From Gammaproteobacteria bacterium (GTDB lineage: Bacteria > Pseudomonadota > Gammaproteobacteria > UBA6429 > Thiohalophilaceae): a DNA stretch of 7,431 nt. The stretch is taken from assembly GCA_029882235.1 (NCBI GenBank), contig JAOULB010000098.1, positions 1 to 7,431 of the forward strand, in the 5' to 3' direction. How positions within the stretch are numbered: position 1 is the first letter of the stretch; each line of letters starts with the position of its first letter. The translations under genes were made by a program, and so were the position numbers. The notes beneath the pieces are model-generated. The model saw nothing but the letters and a program-made list of their open reading frames with translations, had not been told where the DNA came from and did not search any database. This document shows, piece by piece, positions 1-5,347 of this stretch.

Positions 1-208
1 GGAGGCATCACTTGACGTCCTTGATTACTCTATGGGTGGGATGAGCATCGTGAGCCAGATAGAGTTCAGCGTTGGCGAACAGCTTCAGTTAAAATCGCTA
101 GTTACCCTCGATGGTGAAGAAAAAACTCTGGATTTAATTGGGGAAGTCAGACATATCAGAGCCAGCGAACAGGGATTTGTGGTTGGTTTAATGTTTAAGG
201 GAGATTGA
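1..208 (+). CDS. PilZ-domain protein, 3' end only (c-di-GMP receptor)
   Basis: This is the last 68 codons of a gene that begins before the window; the reading frame starts at base 2 and stops at TGA 206-208. Visible residues D8-Y-S10-M-G-G13 match the D/N-x-S-x-x-G signature of PilZ domains, which binds cyclic di-GMP together with an upstream RxxxR motif that would lie outside the window. The rest alternates beta-strand-like segments (IGEVRHIR, then GFVVGLMFKGD at the end), as expected for the PilZ barrel, and ends directly after it. PilZ proteins usually change motility, polysaccharide export or adhesion when c-di-GMP rises. The next gene starts 19 bases downstream on the same strand, so the two are probably cotranscribed. 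Whether other domains precede PilZ cannot be seen. The family call is fairly secure; the process controlled is unknown. Confidence 0.8.
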   Translation, partial: EASLDVLDYSMGGMSIVSQIEFSVGEQLQLKSLVTLDGEEKTLDLIGEVRHIRASEQGFVVGLMFKGD

Positions 209-217
209 GCAGTTTAT

Positions 218-223
218 GGGGAG
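218..223 (+). promoter_or_regulatory. Shine-Dalgarno site that decides the lipoprotein start
   Basis: GGGGAG lies four bases before the ATG at 228. The other in-frame ATG, at 216, overlaps this site and has only a distant GGGAG (199-203), 12 bases upstream. The downstream ATG at 228 is therefore preferred. Confidence 0.65.
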
Positions 224-227
224 AAGT

Positions 228-848
228 ATGAATATTCTAAAAATTACAATATCTACGGTTTTGCTGGCCATGATTGCGGGCTGTTCGGGCAGTGGCCCAA
301 TGAAGGCCTATGATGAGGCTACTGTTACAGATAAGAATCAGCTTGCGATAATTTATTTACCCCCCGATCTTGAAGTTGAGGAGGTGAATGGGATTAAACA
401 GGATACGCCGTTTATCGAAACCGGTTTTAATGAAGTCCATGTTTTGCCCGGTAAACACAATATCGTTCTGGCCTATGAGCGATTTTGGGGCGATGCCGCA
501 TCAGGACATCTGGTTAGCTCAAAACCCGTTACATTGACCCTCGATGTCAATGCGGGGCAGAAATATGTCATAAAGTTCAAAGTTCCTAAGGATCAATGGG
601 ATGCCACATTACTGGTTTCAAACTTCAGGCCCTGGGTTGAAACAAAAAGTGGTCAGAAAATAGCCACAAAAAGCACTATAGGCAAGGTGATTAATGCTTC
701 GACAGATAAAACAAGTGGATCAAGTTCTGGTTTAAGTGCAGAGGAGATTGTGGCCCGTCAGAAGCCCCTCGAGAAACTCAAATTCTGGTGGAAACTGGCA
801 GACAAGGACGATCGCAAAGCTTTTCAGAAATGGCTTAAGGAACAATAG
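228..848 (+). CDS. DUF2057 (YccT/CsgI-like) family lipoprotein
   Basis: A 206-residue protein from ATG 228; an in-frame ATG at 216 would add four residues. The N-terminus is a lipoprotein signal: short basic start, hydrophobic stretch TVLLAMIAG, then C19 in a lipobox (IAG-C). Serine follows, so outer-membrane sorting is likely. The body resembles E. coli YccT from memory: an early strand block with LEVEEVNG, a 'G-H-N-I-V-L-A-Y-E' core, and a C-terminal segment (LEKLKFWWKLAD, then KAFQKWLKEQ) that closely parallels the YccT end around YWFKLADPQTR. YccT/CsgI is an exported protein that lowers extracellular curli in enterobacteria; it is not lipidated there as far as I recall. The gene follows the PilZ gene by 19 bases, which suggests a shared surface or biofilm context. 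A terminator follows at 861. The family call is good; a curli-related function here is only inference. Confidence 0.75.
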   Translation: MNILKITISTVLLAMIAGCSGSGPMKAYDEATVTDKNQLAIIYLPPDLEVEEVNGIKQDTPFIETGFNEVHVLPGKHNIVLAYERFWGDAASGHLVSSKPVTLTLDVNAGQKYVIKFKVPKDQWDATLLVSNFRPWVETKSGQKIATKSTIGKVINASTDKTSGSSSGLSAEEIVARQKPLEKLKFWWKLADKDDRKAFQKWLKEQ

Positions 849-860
849 GGTAAACTAAAA

Positions 861-897
861 GGGAGCAGCCGAAACCCGACTGCTCCCTGTTTATTTT
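861..897. terminator. Bidirectional intrinsic terminator
   Basis: An 8-bp perfect stem, GGGAGCAG (861-868) with CTGCTCCC (880-887), encloses an 11-base loop. On the plus strand it is followed by TGTTTATTTT. On the minus strand it is followed by TTTTAGTTTA. It lies 12 bases after the lipoprotein stop and 23 bases after the end of the convergent Rrf2 gene, so it can end both transcripts. Confidence 0.8.
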
Positions 898-910
898 CAT
901 CGCTAGCGTG

Positions 911-1345
911 TTAAGCAGCTACGTGAGAGCTGCTCTGATTGTCCTGAGATTCCTGCTGTAGCAGATCCTGTTCTTCCAGAAGCTGTGCCAGTGTAATACT
1001 GTCAAGAAAACCATGGATTTTATGGCTTAAAGAGTTCCACATTGATTTACTGATATTGCTATCTGCCTGAAATTCCGCACAACGGCTAAGTTGCGGGTCA
1101 ATAGCAACAACAATATCTGAAACAGTGATTGTCTCCAGTGGTTTGGCTATTAAATAACCACCACCTGGTCCGCGAACACTTTTAACTAGCTGATTTTTTC
1201 TTAAAGCAGCGAAAATCTGCTCAAGATACGACAGCGAAATATTCTGCGTGGTAGACAAAGAATTGAGTGAAATTGAGCTTTTTGGACTATTTGCCAGCTC
1301 TAGCATTGCTTTGATTGCATACTGTGTGCGCGAAGATAGTTTCAT
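911..1345 (-). CDS. IscR-like Rrf2-family regulator with degenerate cluster site
   Basis: A 144-residue winged-helix regulator with the canonical IscR start (MKLSSRTQYAIKAML) and recognition-helix region SLSYLEQIF (about 37-45). The wing, SVRGPGGGY (56-64), is also intact, so DNA binding should be. IscR binds [2Fe-2S] through three cysteines and a histidine (C92, C98, C104, H107 in E. coli). Here only C89 remains, after 'LSR'. Aligning on the following tryptophan (W103 here) puts N97 and K100 where C104 and H107 should be, and the loop is about four residues shorter. It is the only cysteine in the protein. The helix after it (SLSHKIHGFLDSITLAQLL) is retained. An SD AGGGA lies about ten bases before the ATG. 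No isc or suf genes are adjacent. It may be a cluster-independent repressor or use another ligand. Rrf2 family is certain; the sensory role is open. Confidence 0.9.
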   Translation of the reverse strand: MKLSSRTQYAIKAMLELANSPKSSISLNSLSTTQNISLSYLEQIFAALRKNQLVKSVRGPGGGYLIAKPLETITVSDIVVAIDPQLSRCAEFQADSNISKSMWNSLSHKIHGFLDSITLAQLLEEQDLLQQESQDNQSSSHVAA

Positions 1346-1419
1346 TTTTTAATGTCCCTTAATTTCTATTTTCAATTAACGTCGATGTCCTGCTTTATTT
1401 GTCGTATTTGCCAATACTG

Positions 1420-1448
1420 ACAATAAAATTAGATGTTATACTTAACAA
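1420..1448 (-). promoter_or_regulatory. Candidate promoter of the Rrf2 gene
   Basis: Read on the minus strand, TTGTTA (1448-1443) is separated by 17 bases from TATTGT (1425-1420). Each box matches four of six consensus positions. The predicted start near 1413 would give a leader of about 68 bases. The region is AT-rich, so chance matches are easy. Confidence 0.3.
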
Positions 1449-1452
1449 AAAC

Positions 1453-1485
1453 AATAAGGATTTGTTACAAATTGTTAATCTTATT
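1453..1485. repeat. AT-rich inverted repeat upstream of the Rrf2 gene
   Basis: AATAAGGATT (1453-1462) and AATCTTATT (1477-1485) are inverted copies with one extra base in the left arm. They flank a 14-base centre that includes the small palindrome TTGTTACAA (1462-1470). The repeat lies just upstream of the candidate promoter, where an operator for autoregulation or another regulator would be expected. It does not look like either IscR consensus site as I know them. Confidence 0.4.
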
Positions 1486-1503
1486 TGTAATAAGGTTTCA
1501 ACA

Positions 1504-1519
1504 TGTGATCTAAATCACC
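1504..1519. promoter_or_regulatory. CRP/FNR-type binding site candidate
   Basis: TGTGA (1504-1508), six bases, then TCACC (1515-1519): nine of ten match the CRP half-sites TGTGA/TCACA. The inner bases also fit the FNR pattern TTGAT-N4-ATCAA at four of five positions per half (GTGAT-CTAA-ATCAC), so it could serve either branch of the family. It lies 159 bp upstream of the Rrf2 start, about 98 bp upstream of the predicted transcription start. Within 1346-1708 I see no other convincing element and no gene. Confidence 0.45.
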
Positions 1520-1708
1520 TAAATGTTGATGCCCTGCCGCTTGAAATAAGCTTAACATAATTGTGATTAAGTCAAAAGCCTTCTCACAAATCCATCCTTT
1601 TACTAGTGAGTTTAGATGGTATTGATTATAAATCCAGTCAAATTTTTCGCGGAATGATTCGAATTTAGTCTAATTCAAAAAAACGTCAGGGTATCTTGTG
1701 AATGAATT

Positions 1709-2029
1709 CTAGTTGGCGTTGATTTCCACCTGACTGAGAAAATAAAAAGCGCGTTCCAGCTGGTCGAGACATTCGGGGTATTTTCCAAATTGGCTCTCAA
1801 TTTCAGCGCTTAGCAATAATTTGGCGATGATTTGTCGGCTGTGGGCCGGAATTTGTTGATCTACGGACTCGACATAGAGATTACTGGTGACTAATCCTTC
1901 AGTGCAGAGGAGTTTGACGATGTTTTGCTCTTCAACAGTTTGCTGGTATTCCTGATTCATCGTGCAGGATGAGAGCAGCAACAGAGGGGTGACAATGATT
2001 AGAATTGACCTGAAATAAAGCACAGACAC
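1709..2029 (-). CDS. Small orphan lipoprotein, unknown function
   Basis: A 106-residue protein read from GTG 2029; the second GTG at 2023 is also possible, because GGGA (2037-2034) is only three bases from the first GTG but nine from the second. The N-terminus is a lipoprotein signal: YFRSILIIVTPLLLL followed by lipobox LSS-C22. The mature part is acidic and helical-looking, with about 84 residues, two further cysteines (C42, C64 region upstream of 'LDQLERAF' is C87), and a C-terminal stretch LLLSAEIESQFGKYPECL whose G-KY-E spacing is reminiscent of a single TPR-like helical hairpin. I do not recognise the family. It stands alone: 363 bp from the Rrf2 gene and about 350 bp from the sulfurtransferase gene, with no clear terminator after it. 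The signal peptide and sensible composition support a real gene. Confidence 0.6.
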   Translation of the reverse strand: MSVLYFRSILIIVTPLLLLSSCTMNQEYQQTVEEQNIVKLLCTEGLVTSNLYVESVDQQIPAHSRQIIAKLLLSAEIESQFGKYPECLDQLERAFYFLSQVEINAN

Positions 2030-2134
2030 ACATCCCGATTATGGGTACTTGAATACTGAATCTAGCGGCCAGAAAAGATGTTTGTTTAATCAATGACATG
2101 CACTATTTTCTTCACCAAAACAGTGATATTTAGA

Positions 2135-2162
2135 TTGAATCCAACAAATTCATTCTAATAAT
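2135..2162 (+). promoter_or_regulatory. Candidate plus-strand promoter of the putative small RNA
   Basis: TTGAAT (2135-2140), a 16-base spacer, then AATAAT (2157-2162): four and five of six consensus matches. A second candidate is TTAATA (2169-2174), 18 bases, then TACAAT (2193-2198). Either would start a plus-strand transcript, near 2169 or 2205, with no protein gene ahead of the two terminators at 2285-2368. Confidence 0.3.
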
Positions 2163-2284
2163 TAGGTGTTAATATGATCTGCTCTTCAGGCCTACAATAT
2201 TAAGTAAGTTATTGAAATATTTAGAAATAAAAAACCTTGCATGATGCTGCTGGAAGGTCTAACTTTAATTCCATTCCTGAATAA

Positions 2285-2324
2285 AGCTCCATTTCGCCTC
2301 AATCGGCGACTGAGCTATTTTTTA
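2285..2324 (+). terminator. First plus-strand terminator-like hairpin
   Basis: Two stacked stems form it: AGCTC (2285-2289) with GAGCT (2312-2316), and TCGCC (2294-2298) with GGCGA (2305-2309). They are joined by a small internal loop and followed by ATTTTTTA. On the minus strand the trailing tract is weaker (TTTATT), so plus-strand use is favoured. Confidence 0.5.
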
Positions 2325-2325
2325 T

Positions 2326-2368
2326 ACCTTCCCGTTGGACACTGAGTTTTGTAGGGAAGGTTTTTTTT
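2326..2368 (+). terminator. Second plus-strand terminator with eight-T tract
   Basis: ACCTTCCC (2326-2333) pairs perfectly with GGGAAGGT (2354-2361) around a 20-base loop, and a run of eight T's covers 2361-2368. On the minus strand the hairpin would be followed by ATAAAAAA, so it is not a terminator for the sulfurtransferase gene that ends at 2378. Its orientation is the main evidence for a plus-strand transcript here. Confidence 0.65.
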
Positions 2369-2377
2369 GTCTCAAAT

Positions 2378-3274
2378 TTATGGAATCAGGCCTTTTTTCA
2401 CTGGATGTTGCTTGTGCAATTCATATTCAGCCATTGAACCATCAAACAGTTTTACATCTGAAAATCCGCTTCTCCTTAATGAAAAATAGGTGTGTGCGGC
2501 GCGATGCCCTGAACGGCAGTAAACAATAACGGGCTGCTGTTTGTTTTTGATTCCTACATGTGAAAGCGAGTTTTCCAGTTCCTGTTCTGATTTCAGGGTA
2601 AATTTCCTGTCAAAATTCACTGCCTGTTCCCATTCCCACCAGATTGCCCCCGGTATGTGACCGCTGCGTTTATGCTTTGGATGCCCCTGATATTCTTCTT
2701 TGCTCCGAACATCCAGCAGCAGGGCTTTATTATCTCTGCTGGCCTGACTGATTTGCTCCATCGATGCTAGATTATTAAGAGAGGGAGTTTTGGCAGAATA
2801 CTGGGTTTTAGTATAACTGGGCGACAAGGAGGTGACTTTTCGACCTTCTAAAATCCATTTGACCAGCCCACCATCAAGCAGGGAGACATTTTTATGTCCT
2901 AGTTTTTCCAGCTCCCAGAAGAGTCGGGCTGCGTGCAGTCCGCCCATATCATCGTAAATGACAATATGATCAGAAGCTTTAATACCGATCAGTCCGAGGA
3001 TCTGGGCTATGCGTGTGTTGCCCGCTGAGAGGCTGATCCCGGTCTTTGTTCTTATATTGATACTGCTATAAGGGAGGTGACGAGCCCCAGGCAGATGAAA
3101 GCGTGAGTATTGCATGCCATCAGACATGTCGATTAAAACAAGATTTTTATTTGAACTGTTTTTTGCCAGCCAGTCTGTTGTTACGAGCAATGAACTAGCC
3201 GCACTTATCCCGGGAAAGCAAAATAAAAGTAGTAGAAGTATTCTGTAGTCGTTTAATTTAGGCATTAATGTCAT
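2378..3274 (-). CDS. Exported two-domain rhodanese (thiosulfate sulfurtransferase-like)
   Basis: A 298-residue protein with a signal peptide (KLNDYRILLLLLFCFPGISA, cleavage near residue 25), so it is probably periplasmic. Two rhodanese domains follow, about 28-150 and 165-292. The first has the fold landmarks (LIDMSDGMQY-, HLPGARHLP, GG-W) but has YDDMGGLHA at the loop where a catalytic cysteine would be, as is normal for the inactive half. The second carries the active-site loop C253-R-S-G-H-R after VIVY, plus LLLDVRSKEEY and HIPGAIWW. The arginine after the cysteine fits thiosulfate sulfurtransferases better than mercaptopyruvate enzymes. Length fits the SseA/TST family. ATG 3274 has a purine run touching it; ATG 3265 has AAGAG nine bases upstream and may be the true start. 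It is transcribed away from the cNMP gene and appears monocistronic. No terminator is seen within the first bases after it. Confidence 0.88.
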   Translation of the reverse strand: MTLMPKLNDYRILLLLLFCFPGISAASSLLVTTDWLAKNSSNKNLVLIDMSDGMQYSRFHLPGARHLPYSSINIRTKTGISLSAGNTRIAQILGLIGIKASDHIVIYDDMGGLHAARLFWELEKLGHKNVSLLDGGLVKWILEGRKVTSLSPSYTKTQYSAKTPSLNNLASMEQISQASRDNKALLLDVRSKEEYQGHPKHKRSGHIPGAIWWEWEQAVNFDRKFTLKSEQELENSLSHVGIKNKQQPVIVYCRSGHRAAHTYFSLRRSGFSDVKLFDGSMAEYELHKQHPVKKGLIP

Positions 3275-3286
3275 CTCTTTTCATCA

Positions 3287-3292
3287 TTTATA
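3287..3292 (-). promoter_or_regulatory. Candidate -10 box of the sulfurtransferase gene
   Basis: TATAAA on the minus strand lies 13 bases before ATG 3274 and 22 bases before ATG 3265. No good -35 box is at the usual spacing (TTCACA is 20 bases upstream). If used, the leader would be very short, which slightly favours the later start codon. Confidence 0.25.
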
Positions 3293-3386
3293 ATCAAAAT
3301 AAACATGCAAATTGTGAATAAATTCCTATTGTTGCAGGTGAATATACACGATAAGACATACCAGACCCACAAAGTTCAAATTATCA

Positions 3387-3399
3387 CTGTTTATAACAG
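3387..3399 (+). promoter_or_regulatory. Palindrome overlapping the cNMP gene ribosome site
   Basis: CTGTT-TAT-AACAG is a perfect 13-bp palindrome whose right arm overlaps the Shine-Dalgarno sequence CAGGA (3397-3401) of the gene starting at 3409. It could be an operator or a small RNA hairpin that partly hides the ribosome site. With 5-bp arms, chance is also possible. Confidence 0.3.
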
Positions 3400-3408
3400 G
3401 ACTGAATA

Positions 3409-4317
3409 ATGACACATAAAGATTTGATGAATACGGCTGATGATGCCCTCACCGGACATGATGTGTTTGTGGGATTGCTGGAACCTGCAGAAAAACAATA
3501 TTTGATGGATCGAGGCGTTGTCAGAAGTGTGTCTGCGGGACAAATTATCTGCCGCCAGCATGAACGGGCCTCGACCCTATTTATTATTTTGTTGGGTGAA
3601 GTCGAAGTATCAGAGGGTGAGAAAAAGAAGAGTATTAATATCGCACGTCTTGGTCGAGGTGATGTTTTTGGTGAAGTTTCAGCCCTATTTCGTATGGCCA
3701 GAGTTTCAACGGTAAAAGCAGTTAAGCCAACAGTTTTGCTTGAACTTGATGGCGATGTCTTTGAGGAGCTAATCGAAAATAACAAACAGCTACTTAAAGC
3801 TATGATCCAGCGCTTCGGTGAGCGTATTCGGGAAACAGCCCTTCGCACAGTGTCATTTTTGCGTTATCTGCCAGTAGAAACATTTGAACACCTAAAGCAG
3901 GAGACTTCACTGGTCAGTCTACTGCCCGGAAAGATTATTGTTAAGGAAGGCGAGCCCGGAGATGCAATGTATATTCTCATTCATGGTGCTGCACGGGTTT
4001 CTCATCAAATTGATGGTCAACAACTAAATCTTGCTCTGCTAGGGCCTGGCGATTACTTTGGCGAGTGGTCGGTTCTGACAGGAGCGCCACGCACTGCAAC
4101 CGTGACTACATTATCGCAGGTACAGGCAATCCGAATCGATCGAGAACAGCTACTAAACTTTATCCAAAAACACCCTAATGTTCGCGATCGGATTGATCAA
4201 ATTGCCCATAATCGTCTTGAAGCAAACAAGGGAAGTGAATTTATCGAAGATGCAGAATTTAATGCAAACCAGTCGATACAGGATATTCAGGATGTCCTGG
4301 GGGAAGAAAAAGTATAA
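3409..4317 (+). CDS. Tandem cyclic-nucleotide-binding-domain protein
   Basis: A 302-residue soluble protein with two cyclic-nucleotide-binding (CAP_ED) domains, about 18-140 and 150-268. Each has the phosphate-binding cassette: F87-G-E89 with R98-V-S-T101 in the first, and F217-G-E219 with P-R228-T-A-T231 in the second. Both keep the glutamate and arginine that hold the ribose and phosphate, so both may bind cAMP or cGMP. There is no helix-turn-helix, membrane segment or catalytic domain; the tail (270-302) is acidic and probably flexible. The arrangement recalls the regulatory subunit of protein kinase A rather than a CRP-type transcription factor. ATG 3409 has CAGGA seven bases upstream. 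The HDOD gene follows 66 bases later on the same strand, so this protein probably passes a nucleotide signal to or through that partner. The domain call is secure; ligand and partner are inferred. Confidence 0.92.
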   Translation: MTHKDLMNTADDALTGHDVFVGLLEPAEKQYLMDRGVVRSVSAGQIICRQHERASTLFIILLGEVEVSEGEKKKSINIARLGRGDVFGEVSALFRMARVSTVKAVKPTVLLELDGDVFEELIENNKQLLKAMIQRFGERIRETALRTVSFLRYLPVETFEHLKQETSLVSLLPGKIIVKEGEPGDAMYILIHGAARVSHQIDGQQLNLALLGPGDYFGEWSVLTGAPRTATVTTLSQVQAIRIDREQLLNFIQKHPNVRDRIDQIAHNRLEANKGSEFIEDAEFNANQSIQDIQDVLGEEKV

Positions 4318-4342
4318 ATCTGCAAGGTTTTAAATTTCTTAT

Positions 4343-4372
4343 ATACTTTTAGTTCTATTAGCTTAAAAGTAT
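4343..4372 (+). promoter_or_regulatory. AU-rich hairpin in the cNMP-HDOD gap
   Basis: ATACTTTTA (4343-4351) and TAAAAGTAT (4364-4372) are perfect 9-bp inverted arms around a 12-base loop. The right arm ends one base before the weak ribosome site GAAG (4373-4376) of the next gene. It lacks a GC core and a following T-tract, so it is not a good terminator. A role in translation or RNA processing is more plausible. Confidence 0.45.
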
Positions 4373-4383
4373 GAAGTACTCAT

Positions 4384-5238
4384 TTGACTGAACAACTGGA
4401 TAAGATCAGCGATCAGATAATGCAGGAGTTTGCCAGTGGCAAGCTGGTTATTCCATCCTTGCCCGAGGTCATTCACCGAATTCAGCAGGCAGTCAGCGAT
4501 AAAAAGCGTGGAACTCAGCAAATAGCTAAACTCATTCAGCTTGATCCTGCCTTAACCGCGCGACTGATACAAATTGCCAACTCATCCGCTTATCGAGGTG
4601 CATTCCCGATTGAAACCTGTCAGATGGCGGTGACTCGCCTGGGATTGAGGACAACGCGAAATCTGGTGACCTGCCTGGTGATGCATAATGTATTTGATAC
4701 TTCAAAAAAATCTGTACATAAAAGAATTCGAGAGCTCTGGAAACACAGTTGTCGCGTCGCTGCAATTGCCTATGTGATTGCACAGATTAATAAAGGCCTG
4801 CTTGATCCCGATAAAGCGCTATTAGCAGGTCTGGTTCATGATATTGGTGTGATACCCATATTTTATTATCTGGCCGATTATCCAGAACTATTTGAGCAAA
4901 ATGAATTTGTCGATGAGCTGATTTCAAAATTAAGAGGAAAGCTTGGTCACGCAATTCTATCCACATGGCAATTTGAACAGGAATTGCTACAAGTGCCTGA
5001 AGAGGCGGAAAATTGGCACTATTCGCAAGGAGAGCGCCTGAATTACGTCGATGTTGTTATTGTTGCCCAGCTGCACAGTTTATTTGGGACTGATCCACAG
5101 AATGGTTTACCAAAGCTGACAGAGCTGAAAAGTTTCGAGAAAATGAGCCTCTCCAGGCTTGGACCGGAGGCAGGAATAGAGTTATTGCATGCCGCAGATG
5201 GAGAAATAAGGGAAATGGTGCAAATGTTGCTAGGTTAA
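4384..5238 (+). CDS. HDOD-domain signalling protein (TTG start)
   Basis: A 284-residue protein dominated by an HDOD domain (about 18-215). Landmarks are LPSLPEV-like VIPSLPEVI, then DPALTARLIQIANSSAY with the family's D-P-x-L and A-N-S-x-x-Y pattern. MAVTRLGLRTTRNLV comes next, followed by LWKHS and the helix ALLAGLVHDIG. The H152-D153 pair and H121 remain, but the full metal set of true HD phosphodiesterases is not evident, as usual for HDOD. Such domains act mainly as signalling or scaffolding modules, often beside c-di-GMP or cyclic-nucleotide proteins. There is no GGDEF, EAL or receiver domain; the C-terminal 70 residues are helical and unassigned. An in-frame stop at 4372-4374 leaves TTG 4384 as the only early start, with GAAG seven bases upstream. 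The alternative ATG at 4420 lacks a ribosome site. It is probably cotranscribed with the cNMP gene. Confidence 0.88.
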   Translation: MTEQLDKISDQIMQEFASGKLVIPSLPEVIHRIQQAVSDKKRGTQQIAKLIQLDPALTARLIQIANSSAYRGAFPIETCQMAVTRLGLRTTRNLVTCLVMHNVFDTSKKSVHKRIRELWKHSCRVAAIAYVIAQINKGLLDPDKALLAGLVHDIGVIPIFYYLADYPELFEQNEFVDELISKLRGKLGHAILSTWQFEQELLQVPEEAENWHYSQGERLNYVDVVIVAQLHSLFGTDPQNGLPKLTELKSFEKMSLSRLGPEAGIELLHAADGEIREMVQMLLG

Positions 5239-5269
5239 ACTGATCGATTATGGAATCAGTCCATGATTA
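5239..5269 (+). repeat. Small overlapping inverted repeats after the HDOD gene
   Basis: ACTGAT (5239-5244) pairs with ATCAGT (5255-5260); alternatively ATTATGGA (5248-5255) pairs with TCCATGAT (5261-5268, one mismatch). No T-tract follows, so this is a poor intrinsic terminator. It may be a weak 3' structure; transcription could continue into the next gene. Confidence 0.3.
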
Positions 5270-5311
5270 GGCAAAAAGTTGTAAATTTATTCACCTCAGT
5301 ATAGGGTCTGA

Positions 5312-5324
5312 ACCTGAAGCAGGT
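5312..5324 (+). promoter_or_regulatory. Hairpin in the leader of the YfaZ-like gene
   Basis: ACCTG (5312-5316) and CAGGT (5320-5324) form a tight 5-bp stem with a 3-base loop, 23 bases before the start codon. CACCT (5292-5296) could instead pair with AGGTG (5321-5325), so two exclusive structures are possible. TATAGG (5300-5305), 15 bases after TTGTAA, is a poor promoter candidate in the same stretch. Confidence 0.3.
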
Positions 5325-5347
5325 GAACGGGATATAAGGTTAGAGGT

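Larger units (their letters stand above)
2169..2368 (+). ncRNA. Putative small RNA between the lipoprotein and rhodanese genes
   Basis: The 348-bp gap 2030-2377 has no convincing protein gene. On the plus strand it ends in two successive terminator-like hairpins with U-tracts, although the nearest upstream plus-strand gene stopped at 848 and has its own terminator. The simplest reading is a noncoding transcript starting near 2169 or 2205 and ending at about 2316 or 2368. A third possible stem, ACCTT (2233-2237) with AAGGT (2255-2259), lies inside and contains the tight palindrome GCATGATGC. Read-through past 2368 would be antisense to the 3' end of the sulfurtransferase gene. I recognise no known small-RNA family. 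The transcript boundaries are inferred. Confidence 0.4.

Noticed and set aside
1561..1589. TTGTGA and TCACAA half-sites
   Set aside because: They are inverted copies but too far apart for one CRP/FNR dimer.
2241..2345. Plus-strand 34-codon frame starting ATG-ATG inside the small-RNA candidate
   Set aside because: No ribosome site precedes it, it runs through the first terminator hairpin into the loop of the second, and its composition looks random.
2335..2529. Plus-strand 64-codon frame
   Set aside because: Mostly antisense to the well-supported rhodanese gene and begins within the terminator loop.
3384..3848. Minus-strand 154-codon frame
   Set aside because: Serine/arginine-rich shadow opposite the clear cNMP-binding gene, with no ribosome site or family features.
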